DNA of 59,491 nt from Teichococcus aerophilus (GTDB lineage: Bacteria > Pseudomonadota > Alphaproteobacteria > Acetobacterales > Acetobacteraceae). A program made the position numbers and the translations under genes. The stretch covers positions 1 to 59,491 of the forward strand of contig NZ_JACTVA010000034.1 of NCBI RefSeq assembly GCF_014490485.1, in the 5' to 3' direction. A model generated the notes under the pieces. That model did no database searches. It had not been told where the DNA came from and saw only the letters and a program-made list of their open reading frames with translations. Shown piece by piece: positions 36,146 to 44,078 of this stretch (positions are counted from its first letter, which is position 1; the number at the start of each line of letters is the position of its first letter).

Positions 36146-37273
36146 TCAGCCGCGCCGACGGAGGATCTCGGCCTCCCAGGTCTGGACGTAGCGGTCCATC
36201 TTGCCGGCCCACTCCACCCAGTTGGTGTTCATGGTGTGCTTCTGCACATCGCCCCAGGAGTTCAGCCCGACCTGCTTGGCGTTGTTCAGTTCCAGAATCT
36301 TGTCCGAGAGCGGATGCGGGTAGTTGGCCGGGTTGTTGCTGGGGTTCAGGCCGATATCCATCATCACCTTCGCGTAGCGGGCAGAGCTGATGAGATCGAG
36401 CACCTTGAGGGCGCCGGTGCGGGACGGCGCGTTCTTCAGCAGCGCGATGGAGACCGGCAGCACGCCCAGCCCGACATCCGGCTTGGTGATGGGGAAGCCC
36501 GACACCGAGGCCTTATCGATCTGCGTGCTGATATAGATGTTCGCCAGGTTCATGAAGGTGATCCAGGCGTCGCCACGCTGCAGGCCGATGCGGTTATCGA
36601 TCCAGCGCGCGTTGTAGGTCTTCACGTTGGCGTCGATGCGGCGGCAATAGTCGATCCAGCCATTCTCGCCGTACAGCTCAACGACGATCGGGATCCAGAC
36701 GGGGAAGCCGCGCGGATCAGCCCAGCTCAGGCGGTTCTTCCAGCGGGGGTCGGCGAAGACTTCCCAGGTCAGCGGCGTCTGGAAGCTGCTGGCACGCACG
36801 AAGTTGGTGTTGAAAGCGGCGACGCCCCAGTTGGTGCGGAAGACTTCCAGCGTGAACTCGCCGCGCGCGAAGGCTTCCAGCTCCTTGGTGTGGGGCAAGT
36901 CGTCATACGGCAGCCGCTCCAGCAACCCGTCCAGCGCCAGGCGCTCCGGGAAGGGGCTGTCGCCGTAGAACAGGTCGGTGCCGAAGCTGCGGCTCTCGGC
37001 CTCGGTCTTGATCTTGGCGAAGGCGGGGGCGTAACCCAGCGGGTCGAAGCGAACCTCGACATCGCCCTTCGTGTCCTCGCGGATCATCGAAGTCCATTCC
37101 TGCCACAGCTTCACGTGCAGGCCAGGCACGCCCAGCACGTTCACCACCTGCGCGGCGCGGGCCGTGCGGTGGAGGAAGGGCGTGGCGAGGGCCGCACCGG
37201 CGGCCCCTTGCAGCAACCGGCGGCGGCCGAGCGCCGCCAACCCGTCGCGCCAAATTCCGAAATCACTGGTCAT
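36146..37273 (-). CDS. ABC importer periplasmic substrate-binding protein
   Basis: This 375-aa class II binding protein has a twin-arginine-like signal (LGRRRLLQGAAGAALATPFL, cut near residue 40). The mature part has the PotD/Fbp-type layout: VRFDPLGYAPAFAKIKTEAE, TDLFYGDSPFPERLALDGLL, TNWGVAAFNTNFV and PDVGLGVLPVSIALLKNAPS. The sequence is not close enough to a characterised receptor for me to name the ligand. It is the first gene of the four-gene importer, 50 bp after tkt with a hairpin between. The ATG at 37273 has GGGGGAA upstream. Confidence 0.88.
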   Translation of the reverse strand: MTSDFGIWRDGLAALGRRRLLQGAAGAALATPFLHRTARAAQVVNVLGVPGLHVKLWQEWTSMIREDTKGDVEVRFDPLGYAPAFAKIKTEAESRSFGTDLFYGDSPFPERLALDGLLERLPYDDLPHTKELEAFARGEFTLEVFRTNWGVAAFNTNFVRASSFQTPLTWEVFADPRWKNRLSWADPRGFPVWIPIVVELYGENGWIDYCRRIDANVKTYNARWIDNRIGLQRGDAWITFMNLANIYISTQIDKASVSGFPITKPDVGLGVLPVSIALLKNAPSRTGALKVLDLISSARYAKVMMDIGLNPSNNPANYPHPLSDKILELNNAKQVGLNSWGDVQKHTMNTNWVEWAGKMDRYVQTWEAEILRRRG

Positions 37274-37303
37274 GGCATTTCCCCCATTTGTTTTTTCGTT
37301 GTC

Positions 37304-37319
37304 CGCCCGTGCGGGCGGG
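37304..37319. terminator. Hairpin between tkt and the ABC importer
   Basis: CCGCCC-GTGC-GGGCGG forms a 6-bp GC stem 4 bp after the tkt stop (minus strand). No T-run follows in that direction, so it may reduce rather than stop read-through into the importer, or protect the 5' transcript. Confidence 0.45.
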
Positions 37320-37323
37320 GTCG

Positions 37324-39390
37324 TCAGGCGTGGGCGGAGAGTTGCTGCCGCACCGCGTCGCGCACCGCTTCCGGCGTGATGCCGAAGTGGTTGTAAAGGT
37401 CGGCCGGCTTGCCGCTGGCGCCGAAGCCGTGCATGCCGACGAAACCGCCATGGCGGCCGATGATGGCGTCCCAGCCTTGGCGGATGGCGGCCTCGACGGC
37501 GACCTTGGCCGGCGCGTCGCCGATCACCGAATCCTGGTATTCCCTGCTCTGCTCAGCGAACAGCTCGAAGCTGGGGATGGAGACGACGCGCGCCTCGATC
37601 CCTGCCGCCCGCAGCAGGTCGCGGCCCGCCAGGGCGATGTGCACTTCCGAGCCCGTGGCGAAGATCGTCGCCTGCGCCTTGCCCTGCGCGGCCGCCAGTT
37701 CATAGGCGCCGCGGGCAGAGCGGTTCTCGGTCGTCTCGTCCAGCCGCACCGGCGGCACTTCCTGGCGGCACAGCGCCATCACGGAGGGGCGGCGGCGTTC
37801 CTCGATGGCGATCTGCCAGCATTCGGCGGCCTCGATGCCATCGGCCGGGCGCAGCAGCAGCAGGTTGGGAATGGCGCGCAGGGCGGCCAGATGCTCCACC
37901 GGCTGGTGGGTCGGGCCGTCCTCGCCCAGGCCGATGGAGTCATGCGTCATCACATGGATGGAGCCGACGCCCATCAGGGCCGCCAGACGCAGCGCCGGGC
38001 GGCAATAGTCGGAAAAGGCGAGGAAGGTACCGCTGGCCGGAATCATGCCACCATGCAGCACCATGCCGTTCATCGCGGCGGCCATGGCATGCTCGCGGAT
38101 GCCCCAATAGACGTAGCGGCCGGAGAAGTCGTCGGCCGAAATCGGCTCGAAGCCCGGGATTTTGGTGAAGTTGGCGGAGGTCAGGTCGGCCGAGCCGGTG
38201 ACAATCTCGGGGATGGCCGGCACCAGCGCCTCCAGCACCGCTTCGGACGCCTTGCGGACAGCCATATTCTTCGGGTTGGCCAGGAAGCGCTGCTTCGCCG
38301 TGGCGATGGCGGCATCCAGGCCAGCCGGGCGGTCATTGCTCACGGCAGCCAGGAAGGCGGCCTTGGTCTCCGGCGCGGCGGCATCCAGCCGCGCCTGCCA
38401 GGCCGTGCGCGCGGCGCGGGCGCGGGTGGCGGCGGCGTCCCAGGCCGCACGGGCATCGGCGGGAATCTCGAACGGTGCCGCGGTCCAGCCGAAATGGGCG
38501 CGTACCCCCTCGACTTCCTTGGTGCCAAGCGGCGAGGAATGTGCGGCCGGCGTGCCCTGCTTGGTCGGCGCGCCGAGCCCGATCACGGTCCGGCAAGCGA
38601 TCAGGCTGGGGCGCGGGTCGGCCAGCGCGGCCTCGATAGCGTGGGCGACGGCTTCATGGTCGTGCCCGTCCACCCGCTGCGTGTGCCAGGCGGAGGCGTC
38701 GAAGCGGGCGATCTGGTCGGTCGCGTCGACGAGGCCGATATTGCCATCGATAGAAATATCGTTGTCGTCGAACAGGACGATCAGCCGGCCCAGGCCTAGG
38801 CGTCCGGCCAGGGTGATGGCTTCCTGGCTGACCCCTTCCATCAGGTCTCCATCCGAGGCGAGCACCCAGGTGCGATGGTCGACCAGCGCGTCGCCGTAAT
38901 GGGCGGCCTGCATCCGCTCGGCCATCGCCATTCCGATGGCGGTGGCCAGGCCCTGGCCCAGCGGCCCGGTGGTGGTCTCGATGCCGGTGGCATGGCCGTA
39001 TTCCGGGTGGCCGGCGGCGCGGGCACCCAGTTGGCGGAAGGCCTTGAGGTCCGCGATGGACATATCCTGATGACCCATCAGGTGCAGCAGCGCGTAGAGC
39101 AACATGGAGCCATGGCCGGCCGAGAGCACGAAGCGGTCCCGGTCCGGCCAGTGCGGCTGCTGCGAGTCGGCCTTGATGAAGCGGCCGTACAGCACCGCCG
39201 CCACATCCGCCATGCCCAGCGGCAGGCCGGGATGGCCGGAAGCCGCATGCTCGATGGCGTCCATGCTGAGAGCGCGGATGGCGTTGGCCATCAGGCGCAG
39301 GCTCGCCGTATCCGGCGCGCTGCCCCGCTGTGCGTCGGCGACATCGCGCGTGGCACGGATGCTGGGTGCGGCGTGGTCAGGCATGGACAT
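37324..39390 (-). CDS. tkt: Transketolase
   Basis: The 688-aa thiamine-diphosphate enzyme moves two-carbon units between sugar phosphates in the pentose phosphate or Calvin pathway. It has full length and the expected blocks: AIEHAASGHPGLPLGMADVA (near 43-62), the TPP motif ASDGDLMEGVSQEAITLAG, VYWGIREHAMAAAMNGMVLH in the pyrimidine domain with its catalytic Glu, THDSIGLGEDGPTHQPVEHL, and the C-terminal DGFGASGKPADLYNHF-like region (FGASGKPADLYNHFGI). The ATG at 39390 follows GAGGAA. It heads the co-directional block with the ABC importer, rpiR and iol genes, suggesting a copy dedicated to a carbohydrate route rather than the housekeeping one. Confidence 0.95.
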   Translation of the reverse strand: MSMPDHAAPSIRATRDVADAQRGSAPDTASLRLMANAIRALSMDAIEHAASGHPGLPLGMADVAAVLYGRFIKADSQQPHWPDRDRFVLSAGHGSMLLYALLHLMGHQDMSIADLKAFRQLGARAAGHPEYGHATGIETTTGPLGQGLATAIGMAMAERMQAAHYGDALVDHRTWVLASDGDLMEGVSQEAITLAGRLGLGRLIVLFDDNDISIDGNIGLVDATDQIARFDASAWHTQRVDGHDHEAVAHAIEAALADPRPSLIACRTVIGLGAPTKQGTPAAHSSPLGTKEVEGVRAHFGWTAAPFEIPADARAAWDAAATRARAARTAWQARLDAAAPETKAAFLAAVSNDRPAGLDAAIATAKQRFLANPKNMAVRKASEAVLEALVPAIPEIVTGSADLTSANFTKIPGFEPISADDFSGRYVYWGIREHAMAAAMNGMVLHGGMIPASGTFLAFSDYCRPALRLAALMGVGSIHVMTHDSIGLGEDGPTHQPVEHLAALRAIPNLLLLRPADGIEAAECWQIAIEERRRPSVMALCRQEVPPVRLDETTENRSARGAYELAAAQGKAQATIFATGSEVHIALAGRDLLRAAGIEARVVSIPSFELFAEQSREYQDSVIGDAPAKVAVEAAIRQGWDAIIGRHGGFVGMHGFGASGKPADLYNHFGITPEAVRDAVRQQLSAHA

Positions 39391-39446
39391 TTCCTCGTTA
39401 AGCCCGCGGCGCTCCGACCCTCCTGGGCGGGACGCTGCGGTTATTC

Positions 39447-39467
39447 GTGTTTCATGAATGGAAACAC
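39447..39467. promoter_or_regulatory. Inverted repeat upstream of tkt, candidate operator
   Basis: GTGTTTC-ATGAATG-GAAACAC is a perfect 7-bp inverted repeat 57 bp upstream of tkt. Nearby, 39490-39503 reads AGAA-N6-TTCC, one base off the GGAA-N6-TTCC motif found before iolC, although it lies in the 3' end of the convergent-side PspA-like gene. RpiR or another sugar regulator may bind here. Confidence 0.55.
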
Positions 39468-39482
39468 ATTGCCGGATTTTCG

Positions 39483-40028
39483 TCAAAACAGAATTTTAAT
39501 TCCAAGCCGCCGTTCGACAGCGTCACGACGCTGCGGGATTACCAATCCAAAGCCCGTTGGGATGAAGGCTGGCCTCTTTACCCCTGGCGTCGGCGTGCGC
39601 GCCGCGGGGGCCGCCTCTGCCAACCGGCGGCACCGGTACAGTTCGTCGATCCTGGCTTCGTCGGCTGCGATGCCCTGCCTCAGCCTCGCCACATCGGCAC
39701 GCAGCACTTGCAGGCGCCGCAGTGCTTCGCGCCGTTCCTGCTCCATCCTGGCGACGATGACGGCCTGGGCAGCGGCACCGCCGCGCCCGCCCAGACGCTG
39801 CAGAAGATGCGCCTCCTGCCTCCGGATTTTCCGTTCGAGCTCCTCAAGACGCCGTGTCTCGATGGCCTCACCGGCCTGGGCCGTAACGAGGATCCGGCGC
39901 GTCGCCGGTAGGCGCGCGGTCGCTTCCCGTAATTGAAGGTCGAGCATGGCCAGGGCGTAACCCGTACCGGGCACAGGCGTCGCCACTGCGTATTTCCGAC
40001 GCCAGAGCGTTAATAGGGTCTTGAGCAT
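39483..40028 (-). CDS. PspA/IM30-like coiled-coil protein
   Basis: The 181-aa protein starts MLKTLLTLWRRKYAVATPVP and then has a long coiled coil of about 100 residues (AMLDLQLREATARLPATRRI, ETRRLEELERKIRRQEAHLL, RMEQERREALRRLQVLRADV). This is the layout of PspA/IM30 family proteins, which bind and protect the inner membrane. It is shorter than classical PspA (about 220 aa), and the Pro/Arg-rich tail is not conserved. I used the ATG at 40028 with AGGAGG just upstream. It is divergent from a TetR gene, and three palindromes between them point to tight repression. Confidence 0.72.
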   Translation of the reverse strand: MLKTLLTLWRRKYAVATPVPGTGYALAMLDLQLREATARLPATRRILVTAQAGEAIETRRLEELERKIRRQEAHLLQRLGGRGGAAAQAVIVARMEQERREALRRLQVLRADVARLRQGIAADEARIDELYRCRRLAEAAPAARTPTPGVKRPAFIPTGFGLVIPQRRDAVERRLGIKILF

Positions 40029-40038
40029 CGGCGCCTCC

Positions 40039-40109
40039 TGAACGATGTTCACAGACAGCACCTTGAAAGGTATCTGAACATTGTTCAAGAGCGTTTTGAA
40101 CGTCGTTCA
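40039..40109. promoter_or_regulatory. Three TGAAC-N3-GTTCA palindromes (TetR operators)
   Basis: TGAACGATGTTCA (40039-40051), TGAACATTGTTCA (40075-40087) and TGAACGTCGTTCA (40097-40109) all keep the five outer bases on each side exactly. Centres are 36 and 22 bp apart. They fill the gap between the PspA-like gene and the divergent tetR, so one repressor should control both promoters. Confidence 0.88.
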
Positions 40110-40124
40110 TAGAAATCTTCTGCC

Positions 40125-40748
40125 GTGAGCACGGCCGAGGCTTCGCCACGCCAGCAAGCTTTGCGGGAGCGGCTCCTCCTCGTGGCGGAACAGATCCTGG
40201 CGACAGAGGGTATCGGCGCTCTACGGGCCCGGGACCTGGCGAGGCAGGCCGGCTGTGCCGTGGGGGCGATCTACACCGCCTACCCGGATATCGACGCGCT
40301 GATCCTGGCGGCGAATGCGCGCACGCTGGATGCCATCAACGAGGCCCTGGCCGCCTTGCCGCCGCCCTCCCCCGGTCCAGACGGTGCGGCGCGGCGGATG
40401 GAGGAACTGGCGGAAGCCTATCTGGATTTCGCTTTGGCCAACCGAGCACGCTGGGATTCACTCTTCGCCCACCGCATCGCCGGCGGGCAGCCGAAGCCGC
40501 TCTGGTACCAGGAACGGCAATTGCCGATGTTCCGCCGGCTGGAGGAATTGCTGGCGGCGCTTTGCCCCAGGATGGCGGCGGAAGCACTGCCGCCGCTGGC
40601 ACGCACGCTGTTCTCCGCCGTGCATGGCATCGTGCTGCTGGGGCTGGAAGAGAAGCTGGTGCCCACGCCCCTACCGCTGATCCGGGCCGAGTTGCAGCGG
40701 ATGGTGCGGGCCATCGCCACCGGGCTGCGGGCCAGCGCCGCCACCTGA
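40125..40748 (+). CDS. TetR-family regulator divergent from the PspA-like gene
   Basis: The 207-aa protein has a TetR helix-turn-helix near residues 12-58 (LRERLLLVAEQILATEGIGA, LRARDLARQAGCAVGAIYTA). A C-terminal WHG-like ligand domain (ALANRARWDSLFAHRIAG, RTLFSAVHGIVLLGLEEKLV) suggests a small hydrophobic inducer. The start is a GTG at 40125; no better ATG exists near it. The last of the three TGAAC-N3-GTTCA palindromes ends 15 bp before it, so autorepression is likely. A strong hairpin overlaps its stop codon. Confidence 0.88.
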   Translation: MSTAEASPRQQALRERLLLVAEQILATEGIGALRARDLARQAGCAVGAIYTAYPDIDALILAANARTLDAINEALAALPPPSPGPDGAARRMEELAEAYLDFALANRARWDSLFAHRIAGGQPKPLWYQERQLPMFRRLEELLAALCPRMAAEALPPLARTLFSAVHGIVLLGLEEKLVPTPLPLIRAELQRMVRAIATGLRASAAT

Positions 40749-40764
40749 TTACCCAGGTGGCGGC
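40737..40764. terminator. Bidirectional hairpin between tetR and the M20 peptidase gene
   Basis: A perfect 11-bp stem (GCCGCCACCTG with CAGGTGGCGGC) with a 6-base ATTACC loop overlaps the tetR stop codon and lies between convergent genes. No T-run is present. Confidence 0.6.
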
Positions 40765-40773
40765 ATGGGTCGT

Positions 40774-42087
40774 TCAGGCGGCCTTCTGCTGGCGCAGCGG
40801 CACCACGCCGCACCATTCCGCGATGAACAGAGCCATCGCCAGCGTCGTCTCCTTCAGGCTGTCCAGGCGCACGCGCTCATCGAAGGCGTGCGGCCCTTCG
40901 CCGTCCGGCCCGTAGCAGAGCGCCGCGATGTCGTAATACAGGCTGTAGAACCGGGTATCGTTGACGGCGGTGCTCAACCGCGTGGGTACCGGCTTGCCAT
41001 GCAGCTGCTGGTGGATGCGCGCCAGCAATTGTTCCGCCTCGCCACCCGGCTCCAGCACCGCGCCATCGGCCTCGAAGCCGATCCACTCGATGGCGGGCGG
41101 GTTATTGGCCAGGAACGGGTCGCGTTGGGCGGCGGTGCGGATGGCCTGTTCCACGCCCGCCTTGGCATCGGCCACCTCGGCACCCGGCAGCAGGCCGATG
41201 CGGCAATCGACCTCGCACCAGGCCGGTGTGCTGCTGGCCCAGTCCCCGCCGCGGATGACACCGGGGTTGAACTTGATCGGGTCCTGCACCTCGCCGAACC
41301 AGGGGTCGCTGCGGGCGGCTGCGTTCAAGGCAACCGTGTGTTCCTGCAGGGCACGGATCATGTCGCAGGCGGAGAGGATGGCGTTGCTGCCGGCCTGCGC
41401 CACCATGACATGCACCGGCGAGCCCAGCACCCGCAGGCGGAACCACAACGCGCCGCTCTGCGCCCGCGTCAGTGTCTGGCCGGTCGATTCCGGGATGAAG
41501 CATGCATCGGCTCGGTACCCGCGCAGCAGGGTCGCCAGCGCGCCGTTGCCGGTGCTCTCCTCCTCCGTCACGGTCTGCACGCAGACATCCGCCGCCGGCT
41601 CCAGCCCCGCCGCGCGCAGCGCGTCCAGCGCGAAGATCATGCAGGAGACACCGGCCTTCATGTCGTAGGCGCCGCGCCCGTACATCCAGCCGTCGCGGAT
41701 GGTCGCGGAGAAGGGCGGGTAGGTCCACATCTCGTGCGGGCCGGTCGGCACCACGTCGATATGGCCTTGCAGGATCAGGCTGCGGCCGCCGGGCGTCGCG
41801 GCACGGTGCATGGCGGCGACCTGCACGCTGCCGGCGGGGTCAACCTCGACCATCGGGCTGGCCTTCGGGTGCGCCGTCAGCGGCACGTCGGCCAGGGTGA
41901 AGCGGTCCACGGCATAGCCACGGGCGGCGAGCTGATGGGCGATCCAGTCCTGCAACGGGGCTTCCTGGCCGCGCAGGCTGGGGAAGCGCACCATCTCCGC
42001 CAGGAAGGCCACTTGCTGCTCGTGGCCCGCCTCCACCGCGCGCCGCAGGCGGGCCATCATGTCCGTGCCGCCAGTTTCATCCGCCAT
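40774..42087 (-). CDS. M20-family metallopeptidase / deacylase (ArgE/DapE/ACY1 type)
   Basis: The 437-aa zinc hydrolase shows the M20 metal-binding blocks LILQGHIDVVP (His and Asp), YGRGAYDMKAGVSCMIFALD (bridging Asp) and TVTEEESTGNGALATLLRGY (catalytic Glu pair). A dimerisation lid domain lies in the middle (FRLRVLGSPVHVMVAQAGSN), and a final ligand His in EGPHAFDERVRLDSL. Such enzymes cleave N-acyl amino acids or dipeptides; the substrate is not clear. The ATG at 42087 follows AGGAGG by 9 bases. A MarR regulator gene lies 112 bp upstream on the same strand. Confidence 0.9.
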   Translation of the reverse strand: MADETGGTDMMARLRRAVEAGHEQQVAFLAEMVRFPSLRGQEAPLQDWIAHQLAARGYAVDRFTLADVPLTAHPKASPMVEVDPAGSVQVAAMHRAATPGGRSLILQGHIDVVPTGPHEMWTYPPFSATIRDGWMYGRGAYDMKAGVSCMIFALDALRAAGLEPAADVCVQTVTEEESTGNGALATLLRGYRADACFIPESTGQTLTRAQSGALWFRLRVLGSPVHVMVAQAGSNAILSACDMIRALQEHTVALNAAARSDPWFGEVQDPIKFNPGVIRGGDWASSTPAWCEVDCRIGLLPGAEVADAKAGVEQAIRTAAQRDPFLANNPPAIEWIGFEADGAVLEPGGEAEQLLARIHQQLHGKPVPTRLSTAVNDTRFYSLYYDIAALCYGPDGEGPHAFDERVRLDSLKETTLAMALFIAEWCGVVPLRQQKAA

Positions 42088-42198
42088 GCCGCGCATCCTC
42101 CTCACGATCCAGCCGGCTCGTCCCGGCCCTGCCCGAGCCTAGAACGTGATGGCGGCAGGGGGAATCACCCCGGGGCAAGATTCGCGGCAGGGGCGGCC

Positions 42199-42654
42199 TC
42201 AGCCCAGGGCGATCAGGTCGGCCCGCAATCGGCCTGGATCGGCCCCCGGCAAGGCGCGCTCGACCTCCGCATGCGTGGACTTCCAGGTCGGCACCGCGGC
42301 GGCCAGCAGCGCCCGCCCCTCCTGCGTCAGGATCAGCAGGCGGCTGCGGCGGTCGGCTTCGTCCACCTGCACCCTCACCAGGCCACGGCGCTCCAGCGGC
42401 TTCAGGTTCGCCGTCAGTGTGGTGCGATCCATCGCCAGCAGCTGGGCCACCGGCGCCATGCCGGGCGGGTGCGGCCGGTTGAGCGACATGAGCAGGGAGA
42501 ACTGGCCGTTCGTCAGATCGAACGGCCGCAACGCGTCGTCGAAGCGCCGTGCCAGCGCGCGGGCCGCCCGCTGCACGTGCAGGCACAGGCAGGTATCGCG
42601 CACCAGCAGTGTCGTCTCGAATGGAACCAAGGCAGCAGTGTCAGGCATGAGCAT
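42199..42654 (-). CDS. MarR-family transcriptional regulator
   Basis: The 151-aa protein has the winged-helix layout of MarR: DLTNGQFSLLMSLNRPHPPG, VAQLLAMDRTTLTANLKPLE as the recognition helix, and RRGLVRVQVDEADRRSRLLI forming the wing with its conserved D-x-R. An N-terminal helix has two cysteines (CLCLHVQRAARALARRF) that could sense oxidants. Two start codons lie two residues apart (42654 and the next Met). A perfect 12-bp palindrome lies 5 bp upstream of the start, consistent with autorepression. It sits between the PcaB/BKACE operon and the M20 peptidase gene and may control either. Confidence 0.9.
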   Translation of the reverse strand: MLMPDTAALVPFETTLLVRDTCLCLHVQRAARALARRFDDALRPFDLTNGQFSLLMSLNRPHPPGMAPVAQLLAMDRTTLTANLKPLERRGLVRVQVDEADRRSRLLILTQEGRALLAAAVPTWKSTHAEVERALPGADPGRLRADLIALG

Positions 42655-42659
42655 GAAAT

Positions 42660-42671
42660 GTTGATATCAAC
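42660..42671. promoter_or_regulatory. Palindrome GTTGATATCAAC, candidate MarR operator
   Basis: A perfect 12-bp palindrome lies 5 bp upstream of the marR start codon and 49 bp after the stop of the PcaB-like gene, in a small AT-rich patch. Its length and form fit MarR-family boxes. Confidence 0.7.
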
Positions 42672-42719
42672 TGGTTGTGTCAAGCGCCCGGTGGCCACGC
42701 TGTCCGAGGCATGGCCGGC

Positions 42720-44078
42720 TCAGCCTGCCGGCGTGGCGAGCAGGGCGCGGACGGCATCGGCCTCCTGGATGGCGCGGTCCACCCAGGGGCCGGCGGCGGC
42801 GATGGAGGGGGTCAGGTCGAAGGCCGGGTCCAGTGCCACGCCCTGCGCTTCGGGCATGGCCTCCAGCACCGCGCGCAGCGGCCGGCCGCTGCGGCGGACC
42901 TCGCCGGCCGCGTGTTCGACCAGGGCGTGGGCGGCTTCGCGCCCCATCGTACCGCCCAGGCGAGATGCTGCGGCATCAGCGAAGAGCAGCCCCTGCGTCA
43001 GGTCGATATTGGCGCGCATACGTTCCGCATCCACCGTCAGGCCTTCCGCCAATCCACGGGCCTCTCGCAGAGCGCCGGAGACCAGGCCGAACAGCGGCGG
43101 CAATGCGTGCCACTCGGCGTGCCATGCCCCGGCGGGGCGCTCATGCAGCGCGACCATGGAATCGGCCAGGATGCCGGCATAGCCGCGTGAGGCCGCCTGC
43201 GCCGCCAGGATGACCGTGCAGGACACCGGGTTCCGCTTGTGCGGCATGGCGGAGGAACCGCCACGGCCAGGAATGTAGGGTTCCGCCACCTCCCCCACTT
43301 CCGTGGAGCAGAGATGCGCGATGTCGGTGGCCATCTTCGCCACGGCGCCCAGCACGGTCGCCAGCCACGCCCCGGTCTCGGCCATCCGGGCCCGGCGGGT
43401 GTGCCAGGCGATGCTGGTGCTGCCGAGGCCGAGCTCGGCCGCGAAGGCCTCCAGCACCGCCGGCCCGTCCTTGCCAAGCGCGGCCAGGGTGCCGACCGGC
43501 CCCGCCAGGGAGGCGACCAGGACCCGGCGGCGGATCTCCGGCAGGCGTTCCGCGACCTCGGACACGCCAGCCAGCCAGACTGCGACCTTGTAGCCGAAGG
43601 TCAGCGGCGCCGCGTGCTGCGCGTAGGTGCGGCCGACGCAGGGCGTGGCCCGGTGCGCCGCCGCCAGCCGGGACAGCCCGGCCAGGATGGCGTCCAGCTC
43701 CGCCGCCACCAGGTCCAGCGCCGGGCGCAGTTGCAGCACCAGGGCGGTGTCCATGATGTCCTGGGTGGTGGCGCCCTTGTGGAAGGCGCGTTCCAGCTCC
43801 GCCGGAAGTTGCTCCTGCACATCCTTCACGAAGGGAATGGTGGGGACGGCGGAAAGGGCGGTGCGGCGGCCGATGGCGGCAGCATCCAGCGGCGCCGTGG
43901 CCGCGATCGCCGCCGGCAGCGTGGCGGGCACCAGGCCGAGCCCGGCCTGCGCGCGCGCCAACGCGGCCTCGACCGTCAGCATGGCGCGCAGCCTCGCTTC
44001 GTCGGCGAAGACCGCCCGCATTTCCTCGGTTGCGGAGAGGGGGCCGAGGAGGGCGGAATCAAGCGCGGCGAACGTCAC
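42720..44078 (-). CDS. pcaB: 3-carboxy-cis,cis-muconate cycloisomerase-like lyase (PcaB, fumarase/aspartase superfamily)
   Basis: The 452-aa protein belongs to the class II fumarase/ASL superfamily. It has the signature GRGGSSAMPHKRNP (catalytic Ser near residue 276), the substrate loop AFHKGATTQDIMDTALVLQL near residues 85-104, and the CVGRTYAQHAAPLTFGYKVA block. The length and motif variants fit the PcaB subgroup. However, no other protocatechuate genes are nearby. The gene starts at a GTG inside the BKACE stop (GTGA), so the two act together, and the true substrate may be another carboxylated adduct. The long N-terminal extension readable further upstream is out-of-frame BKACE sequence. 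Confidence 0.78.
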   Translation of the reverse strand: MTFAALDSALLGPLSATEEMRAVFADEARLRAMLTVEAALARAQAGLGLVPATLPAAIAATAPLDAAAIGRRTALSAVPTIPFVKDVQEQLPAELERAFHKGATTQDIMDTALVLQLRPALDLVAAELDAILAGLSRLAAAHRATPCVGRTYAQHAAPLTFGYKVAVWLAGVSEVAERLPEIRRRVLVASLAGPVGTLAALGKDGPAVLEAFAAELGLGSTSIAWHTRRARMAETGAWLATVLGAVAKMATDIAHLCSTEVGEVAEPYIPGRGGSSAMPHKRNPVSCTVILAAQAASRGYAGILADSMVALHERPAGAWHAEWHALPPLFGLVSGALREARGLAEGLTVDAERMRANIDLTQGLLFADAAASRLGGTMGREAAHALVEHAAGEVRRSGRPLRAVLEAMPEAQGVALDPAFDLTPSIAAAGPWVDRAIQEADAVRALLATPAG

